From contig JASJBE010000001.1 of assembly GCA_030066655.1 (NCBI GenBank), positions 1 through 64,000 of the forward strand: DNA of 64,000 nt, given 5' to 3'. The notes under the pieces are model-generated. The model saw only the letters and a list, made by a program, of their open reading frames with translations. It searched no databases and had not been told where the DNA came from. Positions 10,078-20,433 of this stretch are shown in pieces. Each line of letters opens with the position of its first letter. Positions within the stretch are counted from its first letter, which is position 1. The stretch comes from Woeseiaceae bacterium. GTDB taxonomy: Bacteria > Pseudomonadota > Gammaproteobacteria > Steroidobacterales > Woeseiaceae. A program made the translations under genes and the position numbers.

Positions 10078-10890
10078 ATGCCCGAGTTACCGGAAGTAGA
10101 AACCAGCCGACGCGGTATTGAGCCCTTCCTTGTCGGCAAGACCGTGACGAACGTCATCGTCCGGGAGCGACGGCTGCGATGGCCGGTTCCGAGAACGCTG
10201 GACAGGGAGCTCCCGGGCCAGCGTATTGAGGCCGTCGAGCGTCGCGCGAAATACATCCTGATCAACACGGACGTTGCCACCGCCATTCTGCACCTCGGCA
10301 TGTCCGGCCATGTCAGCATCATCGATACCGGCACACCGGCCGGTGTTCACGACCACGTCGACATCGAGCTCGATTCGGGCGTGGCGCTTAGGCTTCGGGA
10401 TCCACGACGCTTCGGCTCATTGCACTGGAGCAGGCGACCGTTGCAGCACAAGCTGATCAAACACCTTGGGCCGGAGCCGCTCGGGCCGGAATTCTCCGGC
10501 GACTATCTTTACGAACGGTCGCGCGGTCGAAAGCTCGCGGTGAAGCAGTTCATCATGGATGCCGCTGTCGTGGTTGGCGTCGGCAATATCTACGCCAGCG
10601 AGTCACTGTTCCTCGCCGGCATCCACCCGACGCGCCCGGCCGGCCGAGTATCGCTCGAGCGGTACCGGCTGCTTGCACGAGCCATCGTCAACGTGCTCGA
10701 GCGCGCGATCGACGCCGGCGGCACGACGCTCAGGGATTTCTACGGTGGCGACGGCCAGTCAGGCTATTTCCAGCAGCAGCTCGATGTGTACGGGCGGGCG
10801 GACGAGGACTGCAATCGTTGTGGCGCGCCGATACGCTCCAAGGTCATCGGCCAGCGGAACACGTTTTACTGCATCCAGTGCCAACGCTAG
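10078..10890 (+). CDS. mutM: Formamidopyrimidine-DNA glycosylase
   Basis: [21 protein letters not shown]-terminal zinc finger CNRCGAPI...[12 protein letters not shown]. Confidence 0.96.
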   Translation: MPELPEVETSRRGIEPFLVGKTVTNVIVRERRLRWPVPRTLDRELPGQRIEAVERRAKYILINTDVATAILHLGMSGHVSIIDTGTPAGVHDHVDIELDSGVALRLRDPRRFGSLHWSRRPLQHKLIKHLGPEPLGPEFSGDYLYERSRGRKLAVKQFIMDAAVVVGVGNIYASESLFLAGIHPTRPAGRVSLERYRLLARAIVNVLERAIDAGGTTLRDFYGGDGQSGYFQQQLDVYGRADEDCNRCGAPIRSKVIGQRNTFYCIQCQR

Positions 10891-10897
10891 CCGGGCA

Positions 10898-11278
10898 CTA
10901 CTCGCTCAGCCACTCGATCGCCTTGTCTCTGTCGCGGAACACGCGGACGAGTTCGGGAGACGACTCTGACCAGACCTGGTAGATCCGGCCCAGGCCGAAC
11001 GGCATGTCGTCGGGAGTGTAAACGGCGGTCTTGAGGGATTCGATGCCGAGACTTGTGAAGTCTTCTTCAATCATCGCTGCGAGGCCGGCGAGTCCTGTCG
11101 CGCTCACTCGAGTCACGTCGGCTTCCGAGATATCGGCGAATTCCGCCTTCACGGGCTGAAGCTCAGGTCGCGTGTACACCTGACGGTAGTATTCGAACAA
11201 CTGGCTGTCATCGACCTCGCCAATGAATCGAGTGACAAAGTACGGCTTGTCCGGTTCTGGAAGGAATTGCAGCGTCAT
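10898..11278 (-). CDS. Hypothetical protein, STAS/SpoIIAA-like
   Basis: 126-aa ORF with SpoIIAA-like architecture (DKPYFVTRFIGEVDDSQL...). Confidence 0.55.
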   Translation of the reverse strand: MTLQFLPEPDKPYFVTRFIGEVDDSQLFEYYRQVYTRPELQPVKAEFADISEADVTRVSATGLAGLAAMIEEDFTSLGIESLKTAVYTPDDMPFGLGRIYQVWSESSPELVRVFRDRDKAIEWLSE

Positions 11279-11365
11279 CCGCGAACTATACAGGAGCCGA
11301 GAAGCTCAGCGACGCGTTGCGACAATCTGAGATGAATACTGTTGATTGCGCCCTTTCTATCTAAT

Positions 11366-11379
11366 AGGGGTCGAACCGA
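11366..11379 (+). repeat. Solo half-site AGGGGTCGAACCGA
   Basis: Identical 14-mer to 11406-11419. Confidence 0.85.
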
Positions 11380-11405
11380 TTTTCTCTTGCTGGGAGTCAA
11401 TTTAT

Positions 11406-11490
11406 AGGGGTCGAACCGATTTTCCCTGTCGAATATTTCGAGACTACCCACAGTCGACGATCTGACATCGATTAATTCGGTTCGACCCCT
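11406..11490. repeat. 85-bp inverted-repeat element, copy 1
   Basis: AGGGGTCGAACCGA ... TCGGTTCGACCCCT perfect 14-bp terminal inverted repeats. Confidence 0.85.
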
Positions 11491-11557
11491 TTATGCAGAC
11501 CCCTTTATGCATGCCTTCCCGCTGGCACCCAGTAGTGCGGTTGGGCCAGGAGTCGCT

Positions 11558-12214
11558 TTACCAGAACTTCCAGAAAGGCTGTTTAAGAAGACGTCGTTTG
11601 CGACGGAACCTCATGAGTGGGACGTCCTCAGGTTCGAGCAGATCGGGATCGATGAATCCCTCCAGCTGGTAGCCGAAGAAGTATTTCAGCGCTTCCTCGC
11701 CGAGCTCCAGCGGATGAAACGGCAACGGGTACTCGAAGTCCTCGTCTTCTTCTTCGATAGCATGCGCGCCCGACCAGTAAGGCACCTCGAACGCCATGCG
11801 CTCGCCAATGTCCTCAACGACGCCACTGTCCGGCGCAACGCTCAGAGATCGAACCAGCGAACCGTTTTGCCAGTGGGCGTACGCGAACCAGTCCACGACG
11901 CTGTGCATTGCATGAACGGTCACCAGCCGATTACCCGCGGCTTCGAGGAATCGTTCGGGAATCCTTGACGGATTATCGATACCGAATTCCCTGGCGGCAA
12001 TGACGGTAACGTCAGGGAAACAGCCGATGCATAACTCCTTGTCCGTCGGATTCGTCCAGCATAGATTGCCATCGTCCAGCGGTTCGAGCTCTTCCCCCGG
12101 AAACAGGGCGTGAGCTGTCTCTGTCGTCGCCTGCCGATCTAGTTCGATCGATGCCGTAAACGCATCGCGAGCACTGCCGTTCGACATGACCAGCATCCAG
12201 GTTTTGGCGCCCAC
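11558..12214 (-). CDS. DUF6928-like family protein
   Basis: MGAKTWMLVMSNGSA N-terminus; single 218-aa ORF between two 85-bp repeat copies. Confidence 0.7.
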   Translation of the reverse strand: MGAKTWMLVMSNGSARDAFTASIELDRQATTETAHALFPGEELEPLDDGNLCWTNPTDKELCIGCFPDVTVIAAREFGIDNPSRIPERFLEAAGNRLVTVHAMHSVVDWFAYAHWQNGSLVRSLSVAPDSGVVEDIGERMAFEVPYWSGAHAIEEEDEDFEYPLPFHPLELGEEALKYFFGYQLEGFIDPDLLEPEDVPLMRFRRKRRLLKQPFWKFW

Positions 12215-12248
12215 ACGTTCTCCCGTCTACTGTGAGTTGTTCGTAAAT

Positions 12249-12333
12249 AGGGGTCGAAACGATCTTTCTTGTCGAGAATTTCGGAAATGCCCGCTTTGTC
12301 AAATCTGGCGTCGATCAATTCGGTCCGACCCCT
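12249..12333. repeat. 85-bp inverted-repeat element, copy 2
   Basis: Same length as copy 1, no indels, 63/85 identical by hand alignment; AGGGGTCGAAACGA ... TCGGTCCGACCCCT. Confidence 0.85.
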
Positions 12334-12446
12334 TTTTGGATTAATTCGGTTCGACCCCTATTATTGCTAATTCGGTCCGACCCCTTTTTGGATTCTTTTT
12401 GGATTAATTCGGTTCGACACCTATTATTCGGTTCGACCCCTTTTTG
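12320..12446 (+). repeat. Cluster of five TTCGGT(T/C)CGAC(C/A)CCT half-sites
   Basis: Copies beginning near 12319, 12345, 12371, 12409 and 12428, separated by ttttttgga/attatt spacers. Confidence 0.85.
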
Positions 12447-12475
12447 TTTTTGTGGGCCCCTTTTTGGGTTGCCGC

Positions 12476-12500
12476 GATCGCGGCTGGAAGCCGCTCCTAC
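12476..12500 (+). repeat. REP-like palindromic 25-mer GATCGCGGCTGGAAGCCGCTCCTAC
   Basis: Identical 25 bp recurs at 58238-58262; GCGGCT-GGA-AGCCGC stem. Confidence 0.9.
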
Positions 12501-12526
12501 GGCGCGGACGGTCCGCTGGGGGGGGT

Positions 12527-13018
12527 TCAGCTCCGCTGCTTCAGTCTTTCCATCAGCCTGTCGTGCACTTCCGGCGACAGGAACTCCGAGATGTCACCAC
12601 CGAGACTGGCGACCTCCCGGACGAGGCTCGACGAGATGAAGTTATAGGTTTCTGTTGGCGTCAGGAACAGGGTCTCGACCTCTTCGGTCAGGCGGCGGTT
12701 CATGTTCGCGAGCTGAAATTCGTACTCGAAGTCGGACACGGCGCGCAGGCCACGGACGATGACCTTGAGGTCGTTCTTACGCGCGTACTCGATCGTCAGT
12801 CCCCGGTACGCAACGACATCGACACGGTCGTATTCCTTGAGCGCTATCTCAGCCAGCTCGACGCGTTCTTCCTGGCTGAACATCGGCGCCTTGCCGCTCG
12901 AGTCGCCGGCAACCGCGACGACGACCCGATCGAAGACCGCCAGTGCACGCCGCACGAGGTCCTCGTGACCTAAAGTGATCGGGTCGAACGTACCCGGATA
13001 CATCGCCTTGACCGCCAT
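12527..13018 (-). CDS. coaD: Phosphopantetheine adenylyltransferase
   Basis: KAMYPGTFDPITLGHEDLVRRA; FISSSLVREVASLGGD. Confidence 0.96.
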   Translation of the reverse strand: MAVKAMYPGTFDPITLGHEDLVRRALAVFDRVVVAVAGDSSGKAPMFSQEERVELAEIALKEYDRVDVVAYRGLTIEYARKNDLKVIVRGLRAVSDFEYEFQLANMNRRLTEEVETLFLTPTETYNFISSSLVREVASLGGDISEFLSPEVHDRLMERLKQRS

Positions 13019-13045
13019 TCCCCCTCCTTAAACGCCGGTGGTCGT

Positions 13046-13615
13046 TCAGACCGTGATCAACGAATAGCGCACGTTGCCGGCCGTCTTGGATCGTGTGACC
13101 TGCCACCCCTCCGGCAGGTCGGGTAAGGACGACTGCCGATCCTGCTCGATGTAGACACTGCCCTCAGGCCGCAGCAACCGTTGCTGTGCGATGAGTCTAC
13201 ACAAATCGTCCGTCAAATCATCAGAGAATGGCGGGTCCAGGAAAACAATGTCGAAACTCGCGGGCTCACAGCGCCGCAGGTACTCGAAGGCGTCGGCCTG
13301 AACGACCTCGGCACTGCCGGCCTCCAGTGTCTGAATGCTGGTTCGAAGCGCCTTCACCGCTTTGCTCGATGACTCAACGAACACCACCTGCGCCGCCTCC
13401 CTCGACAGTGCTTCGAGTCCGAGCGCGCCGGTGCCGGCATAAAGATCCAGGCATCGCGTGCCATACACGCGGGGCCCGATCCAGTTGAACAGCGTCTCCC
13501 TGATTCTCTCGCTGGTTGGACGCAGCCCCTCGACGTCCGGGATCGGCAGCAGGCGACTCCGCCATTTTCCGGCTACAATACGCAACCGCCCGGGCTTTTT
13601 TGCAGCAGGGCCCAT
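13046..13615 (-). CDS. rsmD: 16S rRNA (guanine(966)-N(2))-methyltransferase
   Basis: LRIVAGKWRSRLLPIPDVEGLRPTSERIRETLFNWI; VFLDPPF. Confidence 0.95.
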   Translation of the reverse strand: MGPAAKKPGRLRIVAGKWRSRLLPIPDVEGLRPTSERIRETLFNWIGPRVYGTRCLDLYAGTGALGLEALSREAAQVVFVESSSKAVKALRTSIQTLEAGSAEVVQADAFEYLRRCEPASFDIVFLDPPFSDDLTDDLCRLIAQQRLLRPEGSVYIEQDRQSSLPDLPEGWQVTRSKTAGNVRYSLITV

Positions 13616-13688
13616 CAGATCAGGATCAATGGAATCATCGCTTGGGATTATTTCACGACCGGCGTTCGTGGAATAGAGAGCTGCCCGA

Positions 13689-14651
13689 ATGAACACTGAG
13701 AGCAAAGACAAGTCCCCCGGGTTCTTCACCCGTCTGCGCGCGCGCCTGAACAAGGGCGACAGCTGGCTGACCTACGATCTGGCCAACCTTGCGCCCGGCG
13801 GCAAGATCGACGAAGACACGCTCGAAGAGCTCGAGACGCTGCTCGTCATGGCGGACGTCGGCATCTCGACGACCGAGCGCATCATCGAAGACTTAAGGAA
13901 GCAGCTTGCCCGAAAAGAACTGAAGGACATCGATGCCCTGAAGGCGGGTCTCGAGCGCGTCCTGACCGGCATCCTGGAACCGGTCGAGCAGCCGCTGTCG
14001 GTAGACCAGACACGCCGGCCCTTCGTCATACTGATGGTGGGCGTCAACGGCGCCGGCAAGACCACGACGATCGGCAAGCTGGCGCGGCGCCTCAAAGACA
14101 GCGGCCTGTCCGTCATGCTCGCAGCCGGCGACACCTTCCGTGCGGCCGCGGTCGAACAGTTGCAGGCCTGGGGAGAGCGCAACGATGTACCGGTCGTCGC
14201 GCAGCCGTCCGGTGCAGACCCGGCAGCCGTGCTCTTCGACGCCTGGCAGGCCGCCAGCGCCCGCGGCATCGATGTCCTGCTGGCGGACACGGCGGGACGA
14301 CTGCAGAACCAGCAGGGGCTCATGGATGAACTGGCGAAAATCAAGCGCGTCCTTGCACGTCACGATGAGTCGGCGCCGCATGAGACCATGCTCGTGCTCG
14401 ATGCGAGCCAGGGGCAGAACGCGCTGACCCAGGCCGAGAAATTTCACGAGGCGCTGGGCCTGACCGGCATCTCGGTCACCAAGCTGGACGGCAGCGCGAA
14501 GGGCGGCATATTGCTGTCGGTTGCCGATCGACTCAAGGTCCCGGTTCGGTTTATCGGCATCGGCGAGGCGGCCGAAGACATGCAGCCATTTGTCGCGAAG
14601 GACTATGCGCGTGCGTTACTGTCCGGAGGAGCTCACTCGGAATCGGCATGA
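13689..14651 (+). CDS. ftsY: Signal recognition particle receptor FtsY
   Basis: [55 protein letters not shown]. Confidence 0.96.
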   Translation: MNTESKDKSPGFFTRLRARLNKGDSWLTYDLANLAPGGKIDEDTLEELETLLVMADVGISTTERIIEDLRKQLARKELKDIDALKAGLERVLTGILEPVEQPLSVDQTRRPFVILMVGVNGAGKTTTIGKLARRLKDSGLSVMLAAGDTFRAAAVEQLQAWGERNDVPVVAQPSGADPAAVLFDAWQAASARGIDVLLADTAGRLQNQQGLMDELAKIKRVLARHDESAPHETMLVLDASQGQNALTQAEKFHEALGLTGISVTKLDGSAKGGILLSVADRLKVPVRFIGIGEAAEDMQPFVAKDYARALLSGGAHSESA

Positions 14652-15355
14652 TCAAGTTTGAGAACGTCACCAAGCGCTTCCCCGGCGGACAGGAAGCGCT
14701 ATCCGGACTGTCGCTCAACGTCGAGCGCGGCGAAATGGCGTTCGTCACCGGCCACTCCGGCGCCGGCAAAAGCACGCTCTTGCGGCTGATCGCGCTGATC
14801 GAACGGCCCACGAGCGGGCAGGTTATCGTCGACAACCAGAACACGCGCCGCGTCCGTCGTCGGAAGATTCCGAAGTACCGTCGCGAAATCGGCATGGTCT
14901 TCCAGGACCACAAGCTGCTGTACGACCGACCGGTTGCCGACAACGTCGCGCTGCCGCTGGTCATCGCCGGCGTCGGACACCGCGAGGTGGGACGACGAGT
15001 CCGCGCCGCACTCGACCAGGTCGGCCTGTTGAAGAAAGAAAAGCAGAGCCCGGAGACGCTGTCAGCAGGCGAACAGCAGCGCGTCGGCATCGCTCGCGCA
15101 ATCGTGACGCGCCCAAAACTGCTGATAGCCGACGAACCGACCGGCAACCTCGATCCGGACCTGTCGCTCGAGGTCATGCGCATCTTCAGACGCTTTAATG
15201 AGGTGGGCGTAACGCTGCTGATCGCCAGTCATGACATCGCACTGATCGACAAGCTCGGTTGCCGTCGCATAGCGCTCGCGGACGGTCGACTCGATGAGGG
15301 CGAAGACGACGGTGAAGGTTCACCGCTGATCGTCGAGGAGGCGCCGTGGCAGTAA
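14648..15355 (+). CDS. ftsE: Cell division ATP-binding protein FtsE
   Basis: [18 protein letters not shown], Walker A GHSGAGKST, LSAGEQQRVGIARAI, LLIADEPTGNLD. Confidence 0.95.
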   Translation: MIKFENVTKRFPGGQEALSGLSLNVERGEMAFVTGHSGAGKSTLLRLIALIERPTSGQVIVDNQNTRRVRRRKIPKYRREIGMVFQDHKLLYDRPVADNVALPLVIAGVGHREVGRRVRAALDQVGLLKKEKQSPETLSAGEQQRVGIARAIVTRPKLLIADEPTGNLDPDLSLEVMRIFRRFNEVGVTLLIASHDIALIDKLGCRRIALADGRLDEGEDDGEGSPLIVEEAPWQ

Positions 15356-16311
15356 CGAAAAACACGGACGCCGTCCAGCCGGTCCGCTCGTCCGGACCGG
15401 TGACGATCTGGCTGCTGCGGCACGCAAGCTGCTGTGTCGGCGCGCTGGGCAAGATGGCGCGCCAGCCCGTCGCCAGCTTCATGATCATCCTCGTCATCGC
15501 GATCACGCTGGCGCTGCCGGCCGCGCTGCACCTGCTCGTCAAGAATGTGTCCGTCATCAGTGGCGGATGGGAACAGGCGCTGGACTTCTCGGTGTTCCTC
15601 GAGGACGGGCAAACCGCCAGCGAAGCCGAGGGCCTCGCTCGTCTCATCGAGCAAAGAGCCGACGTCGAATCGGTCGAGCTCGTGACGTCCGACCAGGCCC
15701 TGGAGGAGTTCAAAGAGCTGTCCGGGTTCGGCGACGCGCTGGACCAGCTCAGCCGAAACCCGCTGCCCCACACGCTGATCGTCCGCCCGAGCACCGCGAA
15801 CACCAGCCAGTCGATGGTATTGCTCCGGGAGGAGCTTCAGAATCTGCCTGAGACCGCATTGGTACAAATCGATACGGAATGGGTGCAGCGGTTCCATGCC
15901 ATCCTTGCTATCGTCGAACGGTCGATTCTGATCGGCGCGGTGCTGCTGGCGGCTGCCATCATCACGATTATCGGCAACACGATTCGGCTGGATATCCAGA
16001 ACCGGCGTGACGAGATCGAAGTCACCAAGCTGATCGGCGCGAGCAACGGGTTTGTGCGACGACCGTTTCTCTGGAGCGGCTTCTGGTACGGCGCTTTCGG
16101 CGCCCTGCTCGCGATAGGGCTGGTGCAGTACGGGTTTGCGTTGTTGCGGCCCCAGGTGACGCAGCTGGCGAGCCTCTACCAGAGCAACCTCGCGGTGATG
16201 AGCCTCGACATGGCCCAGGCAGGCTCGATCGTCCTTGGCGGCGTGCTCCTGGGACTGCTCGGATCGTGGTTTGCGGCAGCCCGGCACATGCGAGCGATCG
16301 AACCGAGATAG
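15346..16311 (+). CDS. ftsX: Cell division permease FtsX
   Basis: Overlaps ftsE; FtsX-like membrane topology, IGNTIRLDIQNRRDEIEVTKLIGASNGFVRRPFLWSG. Confidence 0.95.
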   Translation: MAVTKNTDAVQPVRSSGPVTIWLLRHASCCVGALGKMARQPVASFMIILVIAITLALPAALHLLVKNVSVISGGWEQALDFSVFLEDGQTASEAEGLARLIEQRADVESVELVTSDQALEEFKELSGFGDALDQLSRNPLPHTLIVRPSTANTSQSMVLLREELQNLPETALVQIDTEWVQRFHAILAIVERSILIGAVLLAAAIITIIGNTIRLDIQNRRDEIEVTKLIGASNGFVRRPFLWSGFWYGAFGALLAIGLVQYGFALLRPQVTQLASLYQSNLAVMSLDMAQAGSIVLGGVLLGLLGSWFAAARHMRAIEPR

Positions 16312-16403
16312 GTTTATTTTACATAACTCCTCTCTCGTATTTTTCTAACTAATTGTTTTCATTGACTAATAACCTTGAGTTTTAAGGGAACTGAAACTCG
16401 TTG

Positions 16404-16430
16404 TTAGCACTCTAAGTACCCGAGTGCTAA
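16404..16430. promoter_or_regulatory. CIRCE operator (HrcA binding site) upstream of rpoH
   Basis: TTAGCACTC-TAAGTACCC-GAGTGCTAA, perfect 9-bp inverted repeat with 9-nt spacer matching the canonical CIRCE sequence. Confidence 0.93.
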
Positions 16431-16459
16431 AATTTGGCTCCAAGTTAGGAGATTTGTAG

Positions 16460-17323
<864 letters not shown>

Positions 17324-17352
17324 CAGCCATCTCTCTCTTAGAGCTTGACCTG

Positions 17353-17381
17353 AAAACCGCGGCGCATGCCGCGGTTTTTTT
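17353..17381 (+). terminator. Rho-independent terminator after rpoH
   Basis: aaaACCGCGGC-gcat-GCCGCGGTttttttt. Confidence 0.9.
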
Positions 17382-17697
17382 ATTTATAGACGCGGCGGCG
17401 AAAACGAACGTAGCCGCCGTCTTCCTGGCCGGTCGGATCATGGTGCGTCCAGTGCACGAGGCCACCGAGCTCGTTCCACTCGAAGACGCCTCGGAAATAG
17501 ATCCTGTCGCCGATTCCGGCCGGTACGCGCTCCGCAAGATCGAGGTTGTGTGCGACTAGCAGGGTGTTGCCCCCGGGCACCTGTATGACGATTCTCTGAT
17601 GACGCTCGCCTTCGTCGTCATCGCTCAACAGTCGCCGGATAAAGCCGTTACCTTCGATCCAGCGCCCGGAGTCGGACTTCGCGAGACGCATTTCCAT
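17380..17697 (-). CDS. DUF3465-like protein
   Basis: HQRIVIQVPGGNTLLVAHNLDLAERVPAGIGDRIYFRGVFEWNELGGLVHWTHHDP. Confidence 0.8.
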   Translation of the reverse strand: MEMRLAKSDSGRWIEGNGFIRRLLSDDDEGERHQRIVIQVPGGNTLLVAHNLDLAERVPAGIGDRIYFRGVFEWNELGGLVHWTHHDPTGQEDGGYVRFRRRVYK

Positions 17698-17770
17698 TGA
17701 AGGCCCTCTGTTTTTTCGAGTTGTTTTTGCAGGGCGTCAGCTGCGATGAGTAGATTAGCAGCAATAAATA

Positions 17771-17797
17771 AGGGGCGGGCCCTGTCGGCCCGCCCCG
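17771..17797 (-). terminator. Hairpin terminator downstream of OmpA-family gene
   Basis: GGGGCGGGCC-ctgtc-GGCCCGCCCC 10-bp perfect stem at 3' end of minus-strand gene. Confidence 0.65.
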
Positions 17798-17805
17798 TTT
17801 GAAGC

Positions 17806-18477
17806 TTACCTTGCCGCGATCGGCACCATCGTGATCTCGACGCGACGGTTGGCCTGGCGGCCGGGAGCCGTCGAGTTGTCAGCCACGGGGCGCTGTTCGC
17901 CCATGCCGACCGTGATGATCCGGTCGCTGCGGACATTCTGTGACCGCAGGTAGCTGGCAACCGACGCAGCGCGACGCTCCGAGAGCTGCTGGTTGTAGGC
18001 GTCCGACCCGGTGCTGTCGGTATGGCCGGCCACTTCAACGACGGTGCTCTCGTACTCAGCCAGGACTTTGCCCACCGACGTCAGTACGTCGAAGAAGGCC
18101 GGACTGAGATCGGAACTGTCCGTCGCAAACGTCACGTTGCCCGGCATGTTCAGCGTGATGTTGTCGCCGATGCGCGTGACGCTAACGCCTGTGCCCTCGA
18201 GCTCGGCCCGCAGCTCGGCTTCCTGCCGATCCTGGTAAGCGCCGATAGAACCGCCGGCGATGGCACCGACACCGGCGCCAATCAGCGCGCGCTGCCGACG
18301 TTCGACGGCGTCGTCACCGGTAATCAGTCCGACGACGGCACCCGCCGCCGCGCCGATGAGCGCACCCTTTGTGGCGCTGCTCGTCTTCTCTTCCCGCGTA
18401 TACGCGTCAAGCGTTTTGCAGCCACTCACGACGAGCGCGGCGAGAAGAACGATAGAAACTTTCCTGGATACGTACAT
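17806..18477 (-). CDS. OmpA family lipoprotein with glycine-zipper domain (YiaD-like)
   Basis: Lipobox VVSGC; glycine zipper GALIGAAAGAVVGLITGDDA; OmpA motif VEVAGHTDSTGSDAYNQQLSERRAASVASYL. Confidence 0.9.
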   Translation of the reverse strand: MYVSRKVSIVLLAALVVSGCKTLDAYTREEKTSSATKGALIGAAAGAVVGLITGDDAVERRQRALIGAGVGAIAGGSIGAYQDRQEAELRAELEGTGVSVTRIGDNITLNMPGNVTFATDSSDLSPAFFDVLTSVGKVLAEYESTVVEVAGHTDSTGSDAYNQQLSERRAASVASYLRSQNVRSDRIITVGMGEQRPVADNSTAPGRQANRRVEITMVPIAAR

Positions 18478-18632
18478 GTCATTACTCCCTCGTACGACCT
18501 TCTGTGATCGTCAGTGTGAAGTTTGTCGGTGTCTGCCTGAACGGATCCTTAATGGTCGTTCAGTTATGTAGTGTGGGCGTCATTTTACACCCACGAGCGC
18601 TTGGCAATGTGATTTCGGTCTAGAATGCAGCA

Positions 18633-19109
18633 ATGACCAAAGAGGCCGACAACGATGGCTGGCTGGAGCGCTACGCGGAAAGCCACCGCAACCTGACCTA
18701 CCCGTGGCTCTACCGGGTCGCCGTACTGATGGTCGTGCTCGGCGTCGTCGGCATCCTGTGGGCGCTGCCGGTGCCGCTGCAATTTTACGAAATATCGCCG
18801 CTTTTGAACTGGGGCAGCGCCTTCCTGATGGCGACGGCCATCTACTACTTCATTATTTCGCTGTCGATCGCGATCGGCATGCTGCCGTTTCTGATCGGCG
18901 TTGCCGCCTCGCAGCTTTGGCTGGAGCAGTCAGCCTACTCTCCGACGCGGGTATCCATAGGCTTCCTGGTCGCGGGAACGATCGCGCTGTGGCTCGGCCA
19001 TCGCAGCAAGCCCGGCCTGAAACCGCTGTTCGAGGATCTGATGCTGACGATGATCGGGCCTGCCTGGATGCTGTCGATCATCTACCGCCGACTGGGTATT
19101 CCGTACTGA
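18633..19109 (+). CDS. DUF962/Mpo1-like membrane protein
   Basis: WLERYAESHRNLTYPWLYRVAV and multiple TM segments. Confidence 0.65.
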   Translation: MTKEADNDGWLERYAESHRNLTYPWLYRVAVLMVVLGVVGILWALPVPLQFYEISPLLNWGSAFLMATAIYYFIISLSIAIGMLPFLIGVAASQLWLEQSAYSPTRVSIGFLVAGTIALWLGHRSKPGLKPLFEDLMLTMIGPAWMLSIIYRRLGIPY

Positions 19110-19198
19110 TTACGGCGCTTTATGTTCGCAGACTGCTGACATCCCGACGGCCCCGTTGATAGACTGCCGCTCCCTGCTAATGACGTTGAGGTCCTGAC

Positions 19199-20377
19199 GT
19201 GGCGACGACGCTTTCCAATCTCGATGCACTCGATCTGTATGACGTTCGCTCGGAGCTTTCCGAAGACGAGGTCATGGTCCAGGAGTCGGTTGCCCGGTTT
19301 GTCGACGACCAGGCCATCCCGCTCATGCGCGACGCCTTCGAGAAGCACTACTTCCCGATGGAGCTCGTCAAGCCGGTCGCGGAACTCGGCCTGTTCGGCA
19401 GCACGCTTCAGGGCTATGACTGCGCCGGCCTCAACAGCATCTGCTACGGGCTGATCTGCCAGGAACTCGAGCGCGGCGACAGCGGCCTCAGAAGCTTCGT
19501 CTCGGTGCAGTCGAGCCTCGTCATGTACCCGATCTACACGTACGGATCCGACGAGCAGAAGGACCGCTGGCTCCCGGCGCTGGCCAAGGGCGAGGCGATC
19601 GGCTGTTTCGGCCTGACCGAGCCGCACGGCGGGTCGGACCCGGCCAACATGAAGACCCACGCAAAACGAGACGGCAGCGACTGGGTACTAAACGGCGCCA
19701 AGATGTGGATCACGAATGCGCCGATCGCCGACGTCGCCGTCGTCTGGGCGATGACTGACGAAGGCATTCGCGGCTTCATTGTCGAAAAGGGCACACCGGG
19801 ATTCGCGACGCAGGAGATCGAGAACAAGTTCTCGCTGCGCGCGTCGGTCACGGGCGCGATATTCCTCGACAATGTCCACGTGCCCGAGGAGAACGTCCTG
19901 CCGGGCGTTGTCGGTCTCAAAGGGCCACTGAGTTGCCTGACGCAGGCGCGCTACGGCATCACCTGGGGCGTCATCGGCGCCGCGCAGGCCTGCCTCGAAT
20001 CGACACTGAGTTTCGCCGCCGACCGCGTGCTGTTCGACAAGCCGCTGACGCACACACAGACGATCCAGATCCGACTCGCCGACATGAGCCGCCGCATCAC
20101 GACGGCGCAGCTGTTGTCGCTAAGGCTCGGCAAGCTGAAAGACGCCGGCAACATGAAACCGTCGCAGGTCTCGCTCGCAAAATGGAACAACTGCCGGGCT
20201 GCCATCGATATCGCTCGCGACGCCAGGGACATCCTCGGCGGCAGCGGCATCAGCGCGGAGTACGTGCCAATACGCCATATGCTAAACCTCGAGAGCGTCA
20301 TCACCTACGAAGGCACCGAGACGGTTCACCAGCTGTCGGTCGGTCGCGAACTGACCGGCGTCAACGCGTTCGGCTGA
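19199..20377 (+). CDS. gcdH: Glutaryl-CoA dehydrogenase-like acyl-CoA dehydrogenase
   Basis: GCFGLTEPHGGSDPANMKT; LTQARYGITWGVIGAAQACLESTLSFAADRVLFDKPL; GVNAFG C-terminus. Confidence 0.87.
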   Translation: MATTLSNLDALDLYDVRSELSEDEVMVQESVARFVDDQAIPLMRDAFEKHYFPMELVKPVAELGLFGSTLQGYDCAGLNSICYGLICQELERGDSGLRSFVSVQSSLVMYPIYTYGSDEQKDRWLPALAKGEAIGCFGLTEPHGGSDPANMKTHAKRDGSDWVLNGAKMWITNAPIADVAVVWAMTDEGIRGFIVEKGTPGFATQEIENKFSLRASVTGAIFLDNVHVPEENVLPGVVGLKGPLSCLTQARYGITWGVIGAAQACLESTLSFAADRVLFDKPLTHTQTIQIRLADMSRRITTAQLLSLRLGKLKDAGNMKPSQVSLAKWNNCRAAIDIARDARDILGGSGISAEYVPIRHMLNLESVITYEGTETVHQLSVGRELTGVNAFG

Positions 20378-20433
20378 CGACGATCGATTCAGTCTTCTCC
20401 GGAGCACCGCATCCAAGCCCGAAGGCTATGTAG

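Noticed and set aside
15229-16287. 352-aa minus-strand ORF
   Set aside because: Shadow ORF over ftsX.
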